Notes: generated by a model not told the origin, from the letters alone. 64,000 nt of DNA from Takifugu bimaculatus (GCA_004026145.2 CP034989.1:1015134-1079133), one strand, 5' to 3'. Shown: positions 1-23,707, numbered from the stretch's first letter. Numbers and translations are program-made.

Positions 1-1927
1 TACCGCTCTCTTGACTAGCAGTTATTTGCTCTGATTTCTTTTTTTTTTTCTTCCTCTGATCTGCCTCCATCACATGGACTATTCCCTTTCCAAGGGATCG
101 ATATTCCTCTGCAATGAGGCCTGGGCAGTAAACACAAACACTTTCAGCTGGTTTCAGAATTCCACCTATAGTGTAGGGGTTCTTTCTGTCTGCCCATCTG
201 TCCCCCCGCACCCCCTTTGTCTTTGTGGGGCATTATTAATGCACAGTGGGACATGCTTCCATTTGAATATTTCATAAACGCGTGTAGTAATCTGCCTGTA
301 ATCACCTTGCTAACCAGCCAGCAAAGGGGAAGAGCATGTGTGTCTGCGAGCGGGGGTTGTTTTGGTGCGGGAGGGGGTGACCGACTGGGAGGTGCCGTCG
401 TAAGGACACGCCAACTGCAACCGAAATACAAAATAAAAGCAATACAAGCTGCTTGTCAACGAGAGGGAAAACTTCATAAAGGACCCCCCCCCCCAACACA
501 CACACACACTCCTCTGTCCCTCTCTCTTTTTGTAATGAGGTATCTTCAGGGACGGCGAGCGGGCCGAGCCGCGCTTTTGAAGCAGCTGTAATTCATGACA
601 TATGCCATACATCAAGCGCATAAGATAGCATTATGGGCAGTGGAATGAAAAGGGTATTTGCAACATTAGTTCCCTCATCCTGCAAGGGACATGATTAAAT
701 GATTAATGTAATGCCCCCTCTTTGCATGTGCATTCTGAAACAGCAATTAGGCACCAGGCTGGAGAACCCCGCCAGTGTGTCCCTCCCCTCTGCACCGCTA
801 TCCCTCATCCATCCCACCATCCTCCCACTACTGCTGCCCTAATGCTACCCCGTTCTTGCTTTATAATGGAAAAAAAAGAATCCTAGCATTAGCCCTGAAA
901 TTGTTAGAAATGAGAATGGAATGGTTTTAAAAACTGCGCGCGGCGTAATTGAAAGGTGCTGTAATTACACGGGTCCCGCTCAGCCGTTGATTGGCAGAAA
1001 AGGGGAGCCCCCCCCCCCATAGATAAACAAGAAATCAGAGGTTTGGGGACAAGAACCTGCACCCTGCGCGGATCTTCCCTGTGAAGGGAGATTTTAAACT
1101 CCCTCTACTGCACCAGAGGCAGCGCTGTAAATGATCACTGAAGGGTCTGCAAGCTAACCTATAATTACTGGAGATAAAGTGGCAGCTCTGGCATTTCATA
1201 AGCATGCGTCCTCAAAGCTTGCTTTGTGAGTTTGTCACCAATGATCATTTGGATAGAGGCTCATTACCCAGCATCACAACACTTTAGAACCCCCCCCCCC
1301 CCCATCTCCATATTTGTGTGCGCATCTGCATACGTGTGCTTTACGGGGAATAAAGGTCCATCCTAATGGTGAGGCTCTTTTGTGTCTTACAGACAAAATC
1401 CAATCAAGACAAAAACCCTCATTGACTGTTACGGCTGTCTGGCAGCCCTTTTTTCCTTCTAATGAGGCGAACACAGCAGATACGTTTAATGCGTCTGCCG
1501 GCAGGATAATGCACCTTCAGTCGAAGAGCAGCTTTTGTGTGTCAAATGTTGCCGGTGTTAAATTGTGCGTATTGTTTTTAGTAAACGGACGAGACAAAGC
1601 CGTTCTGCTGGGCTAGCATCTTTTATTCTCAAAAGAATGCGGCGCGCTCGAGGAAGGAGGGGGGGTGCCACTGAAGTTAGCCATCTCAACTGACGCACCT
1701 CTATTGTCATGCTAAACATGGCAACACACACCATCATGTTACTTCTAATTACCTCATTTCACAGTGGAACAATGGCTCCTGACTGTATTCTATAGATAAC
1801 AGTCCCAGTATAGAATTATTATCATTATTACACCCCCCCCCCACCCACCTCGTTGATACTACAATTATCAACCTGTAGAGATCATTTCAGGTTTAATATT
1901 GATGTTTTTTGTTCCCTCTTCCTGCAG
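1..1927 (+). other. foxp2: foxp2 intron (3' part) with candidate conserved segment
   Basis: There is no coding exon here. The stretch holds a C-run with a short CA tract (485-506), further C-runs at 1010-1018, 1291-1303 and 1833-1842, and an AT-rich, repeat-free segment at about 597-1000 with several TAAT/ATTA homeodomain-like cores. That composition is typical of conserved enhancers in developmental genes. Open frames here are interrupted and resemble nothing known. Confidence 0.6.
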
Positions 1928-13640
<11,713 letters not shown>

Positions 13641-13720
13641 CTAGCCTCGGTTTTTGGTCCAGCGTATCCCATCGCCCAGCCGCACTGTTTCTCCCACACG
13701 GACGTCCTGCGAGACTCGAA

Positions 13721-13733
13721 AATAAAAACCACT
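13721..13733 (+). promoter_or_regulatory. foxp2: Proximal AATAAA and overlapping-region miR-140 seed match
   Basis: AATAAA lies at 13721-13726. AACCACT, the 7-mer match to the miR-140-5p seed, lies at 13727-13733. miR-140-5p has been reported to repress FoxP2 in songbird brain. Whether either site is used here is inference. Confidence 0.35.
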
Positions 13734-14553
13734 CCACACCTTTCACCACTCGGACTATTTATTGAGCATGCATCTGACCGGAGGCCCAGTGCAGAGGAAC
13801 TCTTTGTTGCAGCCCTTTGGGATCCCCGAACCTGACAGGCGTGAGATGTCTGACTAAAAAAAAAAAAACCAACAAATCCCCCCCCCCCAACACTCTTTCA
13901 ATGATGGCGCAGCCACGAACACTAGAGTGACGACGGAGGAAACGACAGGACACAACCAAGCAGCTCGTGTTCTGTTGAAAGCTAGCAGGCTCATATACTG
14001 CCAAAAAGAGAGACATTTTATGTTTGTGAATAACCCCCCCCCCCTCCCCCCCATCAGTAGTTGCTGACGTCTAGAGACGATTGCTGGTTCAAGTCGAGTT
14101 GTTGCTCTGTTCCCATTTTGCACAGGAGTAGTCTCAGAAATTCGTGTCACTGCCTGTATGTTGCTATTACGAACCAGTATTATAATTACTATTCTTATTG
14201 TTTCAGCTTCTTTAAAGGCCATTCTTGATTTCAAAGCATCATTTTCAGACACCATGGACTGTAAATGCCACCCCCCCCTCCCCCGACTCCCAAAAACAGA
14301 ACCGCGGTACCAAAACTATCCAAACAGGGGACAAAAAAAAAATCCTAAAAAAATAGAATCCATCTGATATCTGTTTGTGGTTCAACGTAGAAGAAACTGT
14401 AAATTCAGTTAGGGAAGAAAACCCCAGTTAGTGTGAAGCACCATTTTACAAAACAAATGCATTTCTGCTTGATCTCCTTCTCGCTCTTCTGCTTTTACCT
14501 CCTCGTTCGAAAGCTTTGTCTACCTGCAAACCAGTCACAGGCGACAGCTAGAA

Positions 14554-14560
14554 ACCAAAG
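14554..14560 (+). promoter_or_regulatory. miR-9 seed match 1 in foxp2 3' UTR
   Basis: ACCAAAG is a 7-mer-m8 match to the miR-9-5p seed. miR-9 is a known regulator of FOXP2 in vertebrate brain. It is the first of three such sites in this UTR. Confidence 0.45.
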
Positions 14561-15343
14561 CCAACACTAGCAATGGCCAATAGTTCACGGACAGGAGCCT
14601 CTCGGCCCTCCTGCCACTTTAAACTCGTACAAAGAGACGCTTTTGTTCCTCAGACTACCTTTTGAATGACCTCTGGGATTGTTTCATCCAGCCCCGCGTA
14701 CAAAGAGAGAGGGGGGAGCTAGCTAGCTTAATTTGGTAACTTATGGAACGTCAAATCTTTTTCCTTTGTTGCCTTTCACCCGGCATACTGTTGGTAACAA
14801 AGGAGCTATAAACTGCAGGTATTTTGTGGCGATTTGACCGGTAGAGAGCAGCTAACTGTACAAATGGATTGATGACCAAAACGTTTGTGTGCTCAGTGGA
14901 CGTGCAGAAAACACGTGTGTTGTCGTGATTTTATTTTTGATACATCGGGAGTGTTTTTCCTTTCAGTTCTTTTCTACCTTTGATTTCTAACCTGGTGGTA
15001 ACGTGGTTGTTCTAAGCGAGAGCGTCCGATTAACGTCACGTCTTGTTTCCGATGCCGCGTCGAATCCGAAAAACTGAAAACACCGCTAACCAAACAAGAA
15101 TATCTAGTGAAGCCAAATACTGGTAAGTCATGATTTCAAGGTGGTATGAAATGAAGTGGCTTAGTTTAAAAAGCAAATAATAATAGCCATCACAGAAGGT
15201 GAAAATTAGCCGCTCCTAGGTGATGTTTGCTTTAAGCTCCGGTCGGTCGCTTCCGAACCAGACGCTTCCTGGCGTTCCCCTCGCAGCTAAATGTCATTAA
15301 GAAAAAATGTCGTCGCTTTAAGAGTCATTTCTGTTTTCAGTAA

Positions 15344-15350
15344 ACCAAAG
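15344..15350 (+). promoter_or_regulatory. miR-9 seed match 2 in foxp2 3' UTR
   Basis: A second ACCAAAG 7-mer, flanked by TAA upstream and TTAC downstream. It lies 110 nt before the third site, a spacing too long for classical cooperative miRNA pairs but within the same UTR block. Confidence 0.45.
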
Positions 15351-15459
15351 TTACACAAAATTCTGCCTCCTCTTGTATGGGATAAACCACCCACATCGAG
15401 CGTTCCCGTTGGCGTTCTCCAGAAATTTGTCCCGCCAGCAGCGAGTCTGCTTGGCTTTG

Positions 15460-15466
15460 ACCAAAG
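15460..15466 (+). promoter_or_regulatory. miR-9 seed match 3 in foxp2 3' UTR
   Basis: A third ACCAAAG 7-mer (context TTTGACCAAAGTGG). Three matches in 3.2 kb is more than the roughly 0.2 expected for one 7-mer by chance. Confidence 0.45.
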
Positions 15467-15680
15467 TGGAGACACTGTGCCAACGTCAAAGAGCTGGACA
15501 GAGCTCCACCTGCAGGTCGTACGAACGCAACACACACAGGAGCAAAGCGTATCCCTTCAATACGTAGCTGAGTCAGCAAAAACAGGAAAATGGCGTTCTT
15601 AATAATCTCATGACACCAAATAAGGAGAACATCATCTTTTAAAAAATAGGGGGTCTCCCACTTACCCAAAAAAAAGGCTT

Positions 15681-15687
15681 CTACCTC
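15681..15687 (+). promoter_or_regulatory. let-7 seed match in foxp2 3' UTR
   Basis: CTACCTC is the full 7-mer match to the let-7 seed. let-7 sites have been described in mammalian Foxp2 3' UTRs. Function here is inferred. Confidence 0.4.
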
Positions 15688-16827
15688 TGCACAGGAAATT
15701 CCGAACAATTACGACAGATTGCACGAGTTATTAGAATACAAGAGCTGTTACACTTTACCGCGCTTGTCTCATTGGACGTGGCTTCAAACCGACGTTTACA
15801 CCCCCCCTCCCCTCCCCCCCGCGTCAAGATACGGAAGATTTGCATTGTAATAGGTTGTCCTCAAACATTTGTAGAATGATGATGTATAGATTACCTGTAA
15901 GGGAATATTGTGGTTTTTTTATTTTTAAAAAAAAAATGCATGTCTAAAACTCATTTGGTGGACTGGAAACATGAACCAACAAAAAAAAAGAAAGAAAAAA
16001 AACCCACGGGGAGGACAGCCCAAATGGACGTCCGATGCATAGGAGTCCGTTACCTCAGAGATGCTGTATCGGGAGGGATAAAACCTGTCAGCCACAGAAT
16101 GCATATTACCTGTAGATTTGCATGGGTTTTGTATAAATTAAGTCAAAAAAGAAAAGTCTAAAATAGTTGCTTGCACATAATACCAGAAAGACCTCCAGAA
16201 CTGCGATCTGCTCCTCCACTAGATTCTAGGATTGTCTGGATTTTTTCTGGGTTGATTTTGTCTGTATTTTGATAACTGTGCATACTTATGTAAAAAAAAA
16301 AAGAAAAAAAACATGTTGGTGGACCCATAAATTTACCAGACTTTTTTCTAAGAGGAAAAAAAAACTTAAGTGTTTCTTTTCTGACTTACCTGAATTTTTA
16401 CTGTTTCTCTCATTGCTCGCTAAGAATAGCAAACCTGCTTTTTCTGCATCTGCTTTGCTTAGCTGTAAGGCTTTACCTACTGTGTGTATTTATTGCTTGT
16501 ACCTCTGTGCATACTTTATGAAGCATTATGTCTGGCAGTTGAGTCATGTATCCTTTCTACGGCTATCCTCTAATAATTGGGAATATGATCCCCCCTATGT
16601 ATACAGTAAATCGGGACTGTAGCAAACATATGTTTATGTAATTGGTGACCTTATTTCCGTTCCATTTCCTTTCGCTCGAGATCCAACGACTTTAATTTCT
16701 CCTTATTTTCGAGTACTTTTCATTACCGTGTACTGTGTCCATATGTTCAAAGTTCTCCGACGTTAGAAGGTCATGGTTGAGAATTGTAACAGACATTATT
16801 TTCTGTATTCATGGCATTTCACTGCTG

Positions 16828-16838
16828 AATAAAATAAA
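16828..16838 (+). terminator. foxp2: foxp2 distal polyadenylation signal (two overlapping AATAAA)
   Basis: Two AATAAA hexamers overlap by one base (16828-16833 and 16833-16838). A GT/T-rich stretch (GAGTGTTTTCCCC) lies about 55 nt downstream. This is the best candidate for the end of the foxp2 transcript; cleavage is expected about 15-25 nt downstream. Confidence 0.65.
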
Positions 16839-18589
16839 GGACCAAAACTTGGAAATTTGAAAAGCAGCTGTCTACCTCCAGCATCAGAGAGTGTTTTCCC
16901 CATATATCTTTTATTCTACAAAGGCGCTGCCATGGAAATCTAGCCGGCATTACACTTTTAACGTTCCAGGCTGCTACTTCAGAGACGTGAAAGAAAGTGC
17001 TGGGGAGAAAAAAAACAATTAAAGATTAATGTATATGTTACAAGGCTTTGTTCCAGCTAGCAGCACCTAGAGTCTTGTTTAGAGGAGCGGGACAGCCCTC
17101 TGGACCTGTAATGGGTTTAGCCTTTGCATGACTCAAGCCCACTGCTTTCATGTATAAACACGTCCCAGTATGGAGTTCCCAGTATAAAGCACCAGTGTTT
17201 TGTTGCTGCTCATCTTCAAAGTTGCTTTTCAAACTCCGTTAATAAATCAGGCTAATCCAAAAAACACCTGCTCATTAGCATTAGCAAGAAATTCCCCCAG
17301 TTTTTCCTCTCCGCCCTCCAGAAACACAGATATAAAATTCGTTTCACCAAAAAAAAAAAGAAAAAAGATGGACGTATATTGACTGGTAAAAACGCTGTGA
17401 TGGCCCTCGTGGCTAAATCAGCTCCGGCGGGCCTACCACACCTTGTCGGTCATGGAGCAGCGGCACGCCGACGCCCTCATTGAGATTCAAACGGAATCCA
17501 CCATGACCAATAGGTTGCCCATTAGCTCGTCTGTATGCCGACAGCCTTCGACACGTTCCAAAGGGTGCCCAGAGACGTTGCGGGACTCTTTGAGTCATGT
17601 CCACTGGTCATTTATTCCTAACACTGATGCATGTTCTCCCCCCCCCCCCCCCACCATATGATGTCCCATGAGAGGTCAGAAAACAACAGCATTTTTCATA
17701 AAGGCTCGCAGACAGACAGTCCCAGGCACCAGCCATGGCAGGCTCCTGTTATCTCCTCAGCAATGGCGTTCCGGAGCATTAGCTAGCTCGCGAGGCGCTC
17801 CTCCTCCGCGCTATTTATGCACTTGGAAGTGTTTGTGAATTCAAGTGAGGGATCGCATACGGAGCGCAACAAGGGCCGCTGTGTACTACACAACATCAGA
17901 GGGAGCTCCGACATTAAAGTGTGAGAGCGGCTGCTATAGACCCTTCTTTCAAAAGCCATGAAATAATAATGGCTTGTGGTTAGAGAGGTATCCGTGAGTC
18001 ACACTGGCTGCTTTTCATAAAGTGGAGTTATTTACAGTGTGATGAATAAAAGAAAGGGTAGCTGCTGGTGCAGGCCTTTTCCACATGAATGGTGCAGGGG
18101 GAGCCAAGTTCCTCTAATAAACTATGGCAGTGCAGTACACTAGATCAGACACTGCCAGACAGAGTGCACTCAAAATGGACGAGTTTTCCCTTTTTCAGGG
18201 GGGGCAAGTAGTTCCTCGTTTTTGGGTAATAACCTTATTCATGTTCTTGCCAGTGTTAGCTGAGAGGTGAGGTTTTGTGTTTAGCATGGCGTAGCTCTCA
18301 GTTCCCATTGCTGACCCAGAACTGTAAAGTAGGTTTAGGGTTGAGGAACCACCACTGGATGTGCTCCCAAACGTCTTGATAAGCCAGTGCAGCAGGACGC
18401 CAGACAGTTCCTCAACCTCCCCGCAAACTCTCCTCATCAACTCTGACCAATTAGGTCAAGCTCCGAACCATCTCCGATCTCTCCATTTATTGATTACTAG
18501 TGCATCCTCTTCTTCTCTGTCTTCCTGTCTTTCCCTGACCCAGCGATGCGACACGTCAGCTCCCATGAACACCCCTCTGCCCCCAGGCT

Positions 18590-18745
18590 GCGAAATTGCC
18601 TGCTAAATAGTCCGAGGCAATGGCAACGCTAATTGAGATCATCATTATTATAATTGCGGGCCCTGAAAAGCGCGTCTTAAATAATTTGCATTGCTCTCAA
18701 GTTGATATTGGGCACAAAAAAATAATTGCATAGCTCAGAGGCACG
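18590..18745. promoter_or_regulatory. Candidate conserved non-coding element
   Basis: A repeat-free, AT-rich segment with clustered homeodomain-type cores (CTAATTGAG, TATAATTGC, AAATAATTTGC) between simpler sequences. Assignment rests on composition only. Confidence 0.25.
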
Positions 18746-19555
18746 GCACGAGGCTTCGGTGGCGGGCGACTAGGCTCCACCCCCCTTCCCACCGCCCACT
18801 GCTGCAACTGCCCAGCCGGTATCCAATTTAGGTGCCAGAGGGCATCAAAGATGTGTTTCTGGTAAGTTTCCTGGTTTGGTTCGTTGTTTTAAGCACTGAA
18901 AAAAGCATTAAAACAGTCAGAAAAGACAAATTTTCCCACGAGGCCGGAGTTCCGTTGGTCACTTTGTTTGGACGCAAACACACCAGACCCCGCTGTCGCA
19001 CGTCAATACACAACTTCAACGGAAGTCGGTGATACATAAAACCTTCAGTCATCGTTACATCAGAGGGACCTGAAGTGAAGGTAGCAACAAAGACGGCGTG
19101 GATGTGAGGCGCAGGCGTAACGTACGCACGGGAAATGCTTATTTCTCCAAGTGCAACGCGGGATTAGTCCCCCAAAATGGTGAAAAAGTGCTGATATTCA
19201 TGAATTCTCGCCCGTGGCGTTATCTAACAAGCACACAGGCATCAGACGCCCCCTCTTTCACCGTCTCGGCCCCACGTTTGCCTCCACAATGGATCCGACA
19301 TGTTGCCCTGATTCATCTCATTGTTTGTTTCCTGGATGCTTGAAAGACAACAACAACGAGCACATCAAACCAGAATGAGAAGAATCAGATTAGCTAAATC
19401 CTCTTAGAAACAACACGTTCCTCGCCTTTATCACCCCCCCCCCACACATCTCCAGCGTATTGCTTTCTCCTCTCACGTGTTCGAGGTGGATCTCGTGCAG
19501 GTGGTTGCAGAGGTTACGCTCCAGAAGAAAATAGGAAAAAGGGGGAAAAAAAGCT

Positions 19556-19725
19556 GACTATCATTTTAAATCCACAGTAATCACCTCTGGCCTTAATTAC
19601 CAATTCATAATGGAATTTATAATGGAATGATTTCAATTACCCACCACCGGTGGCACCACTGAGTTCTGCAATTAAATTACAACAATGCAGGCGCGCGTCT
19701 GTTTCGCTGCATAATTTTCAACATT
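19556..19725. promoter_or_regulatory. Candidate conserved non-coding element with homeodomain cores
   Basis: The segment has repeated TTAATTACC / CAATTACCC / CAATTAAATTA motifs, a duplicated ATAATGGAAT module and a CACCGGTGG palindrome within 170 nt. The motif density resembles enhancers of neural developmental genes. Conservation has not been tested. Confidence 0.3.
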
Positions 19726-20454
19726 TAAAGATTCTGGTGATGTTTTTGCGTTGACAGAACTTCCGATGGGGAAGCTTGGAATCACACAAGGGCCTTAAAA
19801 ATAAAAAAAGAGAGCAACCTTGGGGTGGTGAGGGTGGTTGTGGCACGAAGAAATCTGTAGCATTAGCAAGGAACGGTGGGTTAAATCACTTACTGAAGAT
19901 TTTTAATGACATTTCAGTGTTCCCGGTATAATTACTCTTCATCTGAGATGGGCCGTAATGCTGTTGGACACTCGCAGTTCAGGCTCGCTAGCTCGCTTCA
20001 TTAGCGTGTCATTCCTATTTCACATCAGAGGCTTTAATTGTAATGCTGAATATGCACAGCTCTCCACAGAAGCCTAATCAAAGTGGATCCACTTGTATTA
20101 TTAATATCAGAAATCAGCCCGCTTGGTATTTTTTTTATAAATAAAAGAATACAGACGCATAAATCAGCTGTCATTTATTAGCGCGGCCCTGGCATATCCG
20201 CCAGACATGCAAGGAGAGCAACCCCACCCCGTCCCTGTTCCCCCACATCACTCATCAAGATTTAAAAAGAATAAAAGACGGCGAGGAGAAAGGAGGTAGA
20301 AAAAAATGCATTAAATATACATACTAATTCGGTGCAAAGTAATCAGATTACAAAGCAGGTGACATTGAGCGCAGGAAGGATTTCTGGCAATAACAAGCTG
20401 ACGGTGGAGCTGAAGGATGAACTGCATGATTGTGAAGGAGAAGGCGTTGAGGAC

Positions 20455-20490
20455 TGTGGATTCAAATACCTGGGGGTCGGGGGGGGGTGT
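20455..20490 (+). other. Short FKYLGV-like reading frame, possible retroelement scrap
   Basis: The + strand around 20420-20475 reads VELKDELHD then ends in GFKYLGV. FKYLGV is a frequent motif late in non-LTR reverse transcriptases. No other part of a reverse transcriptase is visible, so this may be chance. Confidence 0.12.
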
Positions 20491-21150
20491 TGTTGAGGCG
20501 GGTCCTGTTTGGCCCACGCCGAAAGCCCCGGCTGTGTTTGGAATTCTGTGTGCAGTGAGAGTCAAAGTGCTGCGGAGCGCTAATCCACGCTTGGGGAGGA
20601 AGGCGGCGCCCGAGGAGCCCTCGGAGAAAAGGGACTGGCCTCCAGGTTTTGGGCGATCAGGGCTGTTGACTGGCCAACGCAAGAGCTAACAGTCGGGTTC
20701 TGCTTTCTAGCTTATTTCAGGTAGCGGGTCGGCCGTTGCTACCCAAACTCCCGACAATCGCAATAATCTTCTCAAAAGAATCAGACGACCAATCGCTGAT
20801 GAATGGCTTTTGGCGTTCGCTGTCCGAGGCAGGCGACAAAAGTGTCTGGCGCATGACAACATTGTCACACTTCACGTCGGAGCACAAGAAAAGTTCTGAC
20901 AGCTTCAGGTGGGCGAGGCAGACCTGAATGATTAATCAGACATTAATGGGGGGCAGACATTAATTAGACATTAATGCGGCGACTCTCCCCGTTCTTCCAG
21001 TCACATCCGTCAAGCGTCACATCGTCTGGACGTCCCGTCCCCCGTTCACCCCCTGCCAAGGTCTCTGTTTGTTGTCCTGCGACTTTGGAGTTCCTCCCTG
21101 ACTTTAGCCTCTTCAGCGCGAAGGTGAAGCCATGAGAACGTTGTTGTTTT

Positions 21151-21189
21151 GGGGGCCTGGGGGGGCCTGGGGGGCCTGGGGGCGGGGGG
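21151..21189 (+). other. G-quadruplex-prone GGGGCCTG tandem tract
   Basis: Five G tracts of 5, 7, 6, 5 and 6 are separated by CCT, CCT, CCT and C. This is a short tandem array of a GGGGCCTG-like unit and a strong G4 candidate on the + strand. Confidence 0.7.
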
Positions 21190-21311
21190 CAGCGTGGCGC
21201 CAACGCGTGAGAGCGCAATTTGACGCTGGTTTGACGGCAGGACTATGAAACCGGAAAGAATGACAGTAGTTTCCAGTTTACTGTACATGCAGGGAATGGT
21301 GGCGTAGTAGG

Positions 21312-21344
21312 GTGTGTGTGTGTGTGTGTGTGTGGGGGGGGGGG
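21312..21344 (+). repeat. (GT)11 followed by G11
   Basis: A perfect GT repeat running directly into a homopolymer of about 11 G, a compound simple repeat. Confidence 0.9.
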
Positions 21345-22642
21345 TGTTCAAGTGCAGGTCAGCTCCATTACCTGGGTCCAGCGTGTCTGTCTCACATCCT
21401 GAACATACATATATAACCCTGGCTTGATGATATTCTCTTCCAATCTCGCTCGTTCCCATTCCAAACCTCTTTGATCTGTGATTTGCATTTAAACGCCCAC
21501 GGGGTGAAAATTATTTGGATTAGATTTTTTTTCTTCTCTCCCTCTTTCTCTCCCTCACCGCCTCCTTCTGCATCCTCTCACTCATTCATTCACCGTACCT
21601 GGGGCTTGTAAAGTCATCCCACCCTCCCCTTCCGTGCTCTTTTCCCCCCATTCCGTCCTCCTTTTCCCGTAGCCGCGCCGCTCGTGGTTTCCTTTTAATA
21701 TCAGCTATGCCCTCAGAATGAAACAAACAAATTAGCTGACAGCTCACCTAGCTAACCTGCTGCGGTGTAAAATTGGCCTCGAACAACCACTAACACCAGA
21801 CAATGAGATGCAGCATTCCAGGCCTAGACAGAAGAAGAAAAACCATAAACACAATTACTTAAGTAGACGATATGCTTAATTGGGCTAAAATTAGGTTCTT
21901 TCTTTGAGGATTTCCTGTTTTTCTAGTCTATTTGAGGCAAGCTCAGCGAGCCAAGTGCTGACTCTTCCACTACTTTTGGCTGTTCCCCTCCGGCGTCGCC
22001 ACAGCGCATCTCCATCTAACCCCATCGTTTGCATCTTCTTCTCTAATCTTCTAATTTTGCAAATGTTGCCAGTTGCACCATTTTCTATGTGGAAAGGCAA
22101 CGTAGCTTCCATACAACCCCAGATCTGCATTCACTAACAAAGGGCAACTAGTTAACAAGCTTTATTTTGGCGGGGGGTCATAATTTGGAGTACAGACGAG
22201 CTAACAGACGAGCTAACCTCTAAAAAATGTCCCAACATGTGTTTTCCAAACTGTTCTTTAAAGGTTGAAGGTCAACAGTCGAGGAAAGTCTGTTGAATTT
22301 AGAGACTCAAACTTCAGCAGGCAAAAAAAGTAGAAATTTGGTGTTGAACCAATTTGTTAATTCTGTTGTACAGAAGTACAGATTTTGAATAACACTTGTA
22401 AGATTGTATTTTCATTTTACTGAGCTCCAAAGGTTCTATTTGCTCCCTCAAGGCTAACAAAAGCTTTGATACAGAAGAGCTTTAACTTTTATACCAACGT
22501 GCTTCAAATCTGTAGGAGCGGTCCGTCGCCCCTCCCCCGACCCGATATTTACATCCCACTGCCCATTTGATGCGTTTAACTGTTTATTGTCATATCAAAG
22601 AGGAAGCGTGCGGCTATCAAACATGCGCGGTACATAGTCTCA

Positions 22643-22669
22643 GCCGAGGGGGCCGAGGGGGCCGAGGGG
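22643..22669 (+). repeat. Three perfect GCCGAGGGG units
   Basis: Three perfect 9-nt tandem units are followed at once by CCCCTCCCGCCCCTCC, so the G-rich arm faces a C-rich arm and could form a hairpin or G4/i-motif structure. Confidence 0.8.
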
Positions 22670-23278
22670 CCCCTCCCGCCCCTCCGCTTTCCTTATTCTG
22701 TTTTATCTCTTTTGGTTTTTGACTAATGTCAGTAACAGCTACTGGTAATAAAATGCTTGTTAGAGTCGGCGCCGTTGCCTCGGAGCACCGGCTTTGATAC
22801 ATTGTCAGGCCATTCGCCGGCGTTTCCTGATTACCCTAGCCGAGGAGCGCATGTTTATTGATTGGAAGTTAATAAAGCGAGGGCCTCCACTTACCTCGCC
22901 CCCGTTTTCCTTTGCGAAAGGTGAGGCCCGCTTTGATGTGGAAGCGATACTTTTGTCGGGCGTCAAAAACGCATTTGTTGTGGCGTCAGCGTTGCTCCTA
23001 GCTCCTTTTTCCTCCTTTCGCATTGTGTGGGTTTCGCTTAGACTTTTATTGTCATTGTTGGGTATAAATTGAAGGGGTTGGAAGAAACAAACGGTGCCAA
23101 TTACCCAGCGTACCTGCGGGCTGCCGGGGTTACTTTGAGTTGCTGTCTGGATTGCTGACATCAGATTCTGCTGTGTATCTTTGTATCTCGCTTTGTTGCG
23201 TCAGACTTTTTATTTTCATGTGGATGTGAGCCTGTCATCTCTGCAACTGTTTATCTCCTTTTATCCTACCCACCTCTG

Positions 23279-23305
23279 CACACACACACACACACACACA
23301 CACAC
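23279..23305 (+). repeat. (CA)13 microsatellite
   Basis: A perfect CA repeat in the intergenic spacer. Confidence 0.95.
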
Positions 23306-23445
23306 TCTTCTTCAGTGTCTGTTCCCATGACATTCAGAATGGTGATTCCATCCTTACCAGCCAATTGTCTTTCTCTCTGTCCACTCTTTTCCCTCTACAC
23401 AAGCCTCCTCATATGATTCTCTGACTATCTTGTAGCCCCCCCCAC

Positions 23446-23466
23446 CACACACACACACACACACAC
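23446..23466 (+). repeat. (AC)10 microsatellite
   Basis: A perfect AC repeat preceded by a C-rich run. Confidence 0.9.
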
Positions 23467-23707
23467 GCTACAATGAGCCCCCGCTCATCTCAAATCAAAA
23501 TAATGCCGTTAAGAATTCAGTCAACATTACCCCCTACAAACAAAGGGGGTGCTTCTTGTTGGCTATTCATGAATTTCAGTGTACATTGTATCATTGTGGC
23601 GATGCCTTCACGGTGCTGGGGGGGAAAGGGGGGGGGGGCAACACAGTTATTCCATCAGAACTTCATGTATTCATTCGTAGTCATTGGTAAACTCTGTTTG
23701 TTTGCAG

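Larger units (their letters stand above)
13641..16855 (+). other. foxp2: foxp2 3' untranslated region
   Basis: The sequence from the stop codon to the double AATAAA is about 3.2 kb, has no coding potential, and is rich in A and T homopolymers. A long 3' UTR is typical of FOXP2. It contains miRNA seed matches listed separately, U-rich stretches with TATTTATTG (around 13755 and 16487), and several poly(A)/poly(C) runs (13857-13868, 13877-13888, 14034-14044). A first AATAAA at 13721-13726, only 81 nt after the stop, could give a very short alternative UTR that skips most of the miRNA sites. The 3' end is inferred from the poly(A) signal. Confidence 0.75.

Noticed and set aside
20311..20690. Overlapping open frames on both strands near an FKYLGV motif
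   Set aside because: A single short motif is not enough to call a reverse transcriptase; no flanking retroelement sequence was seen.
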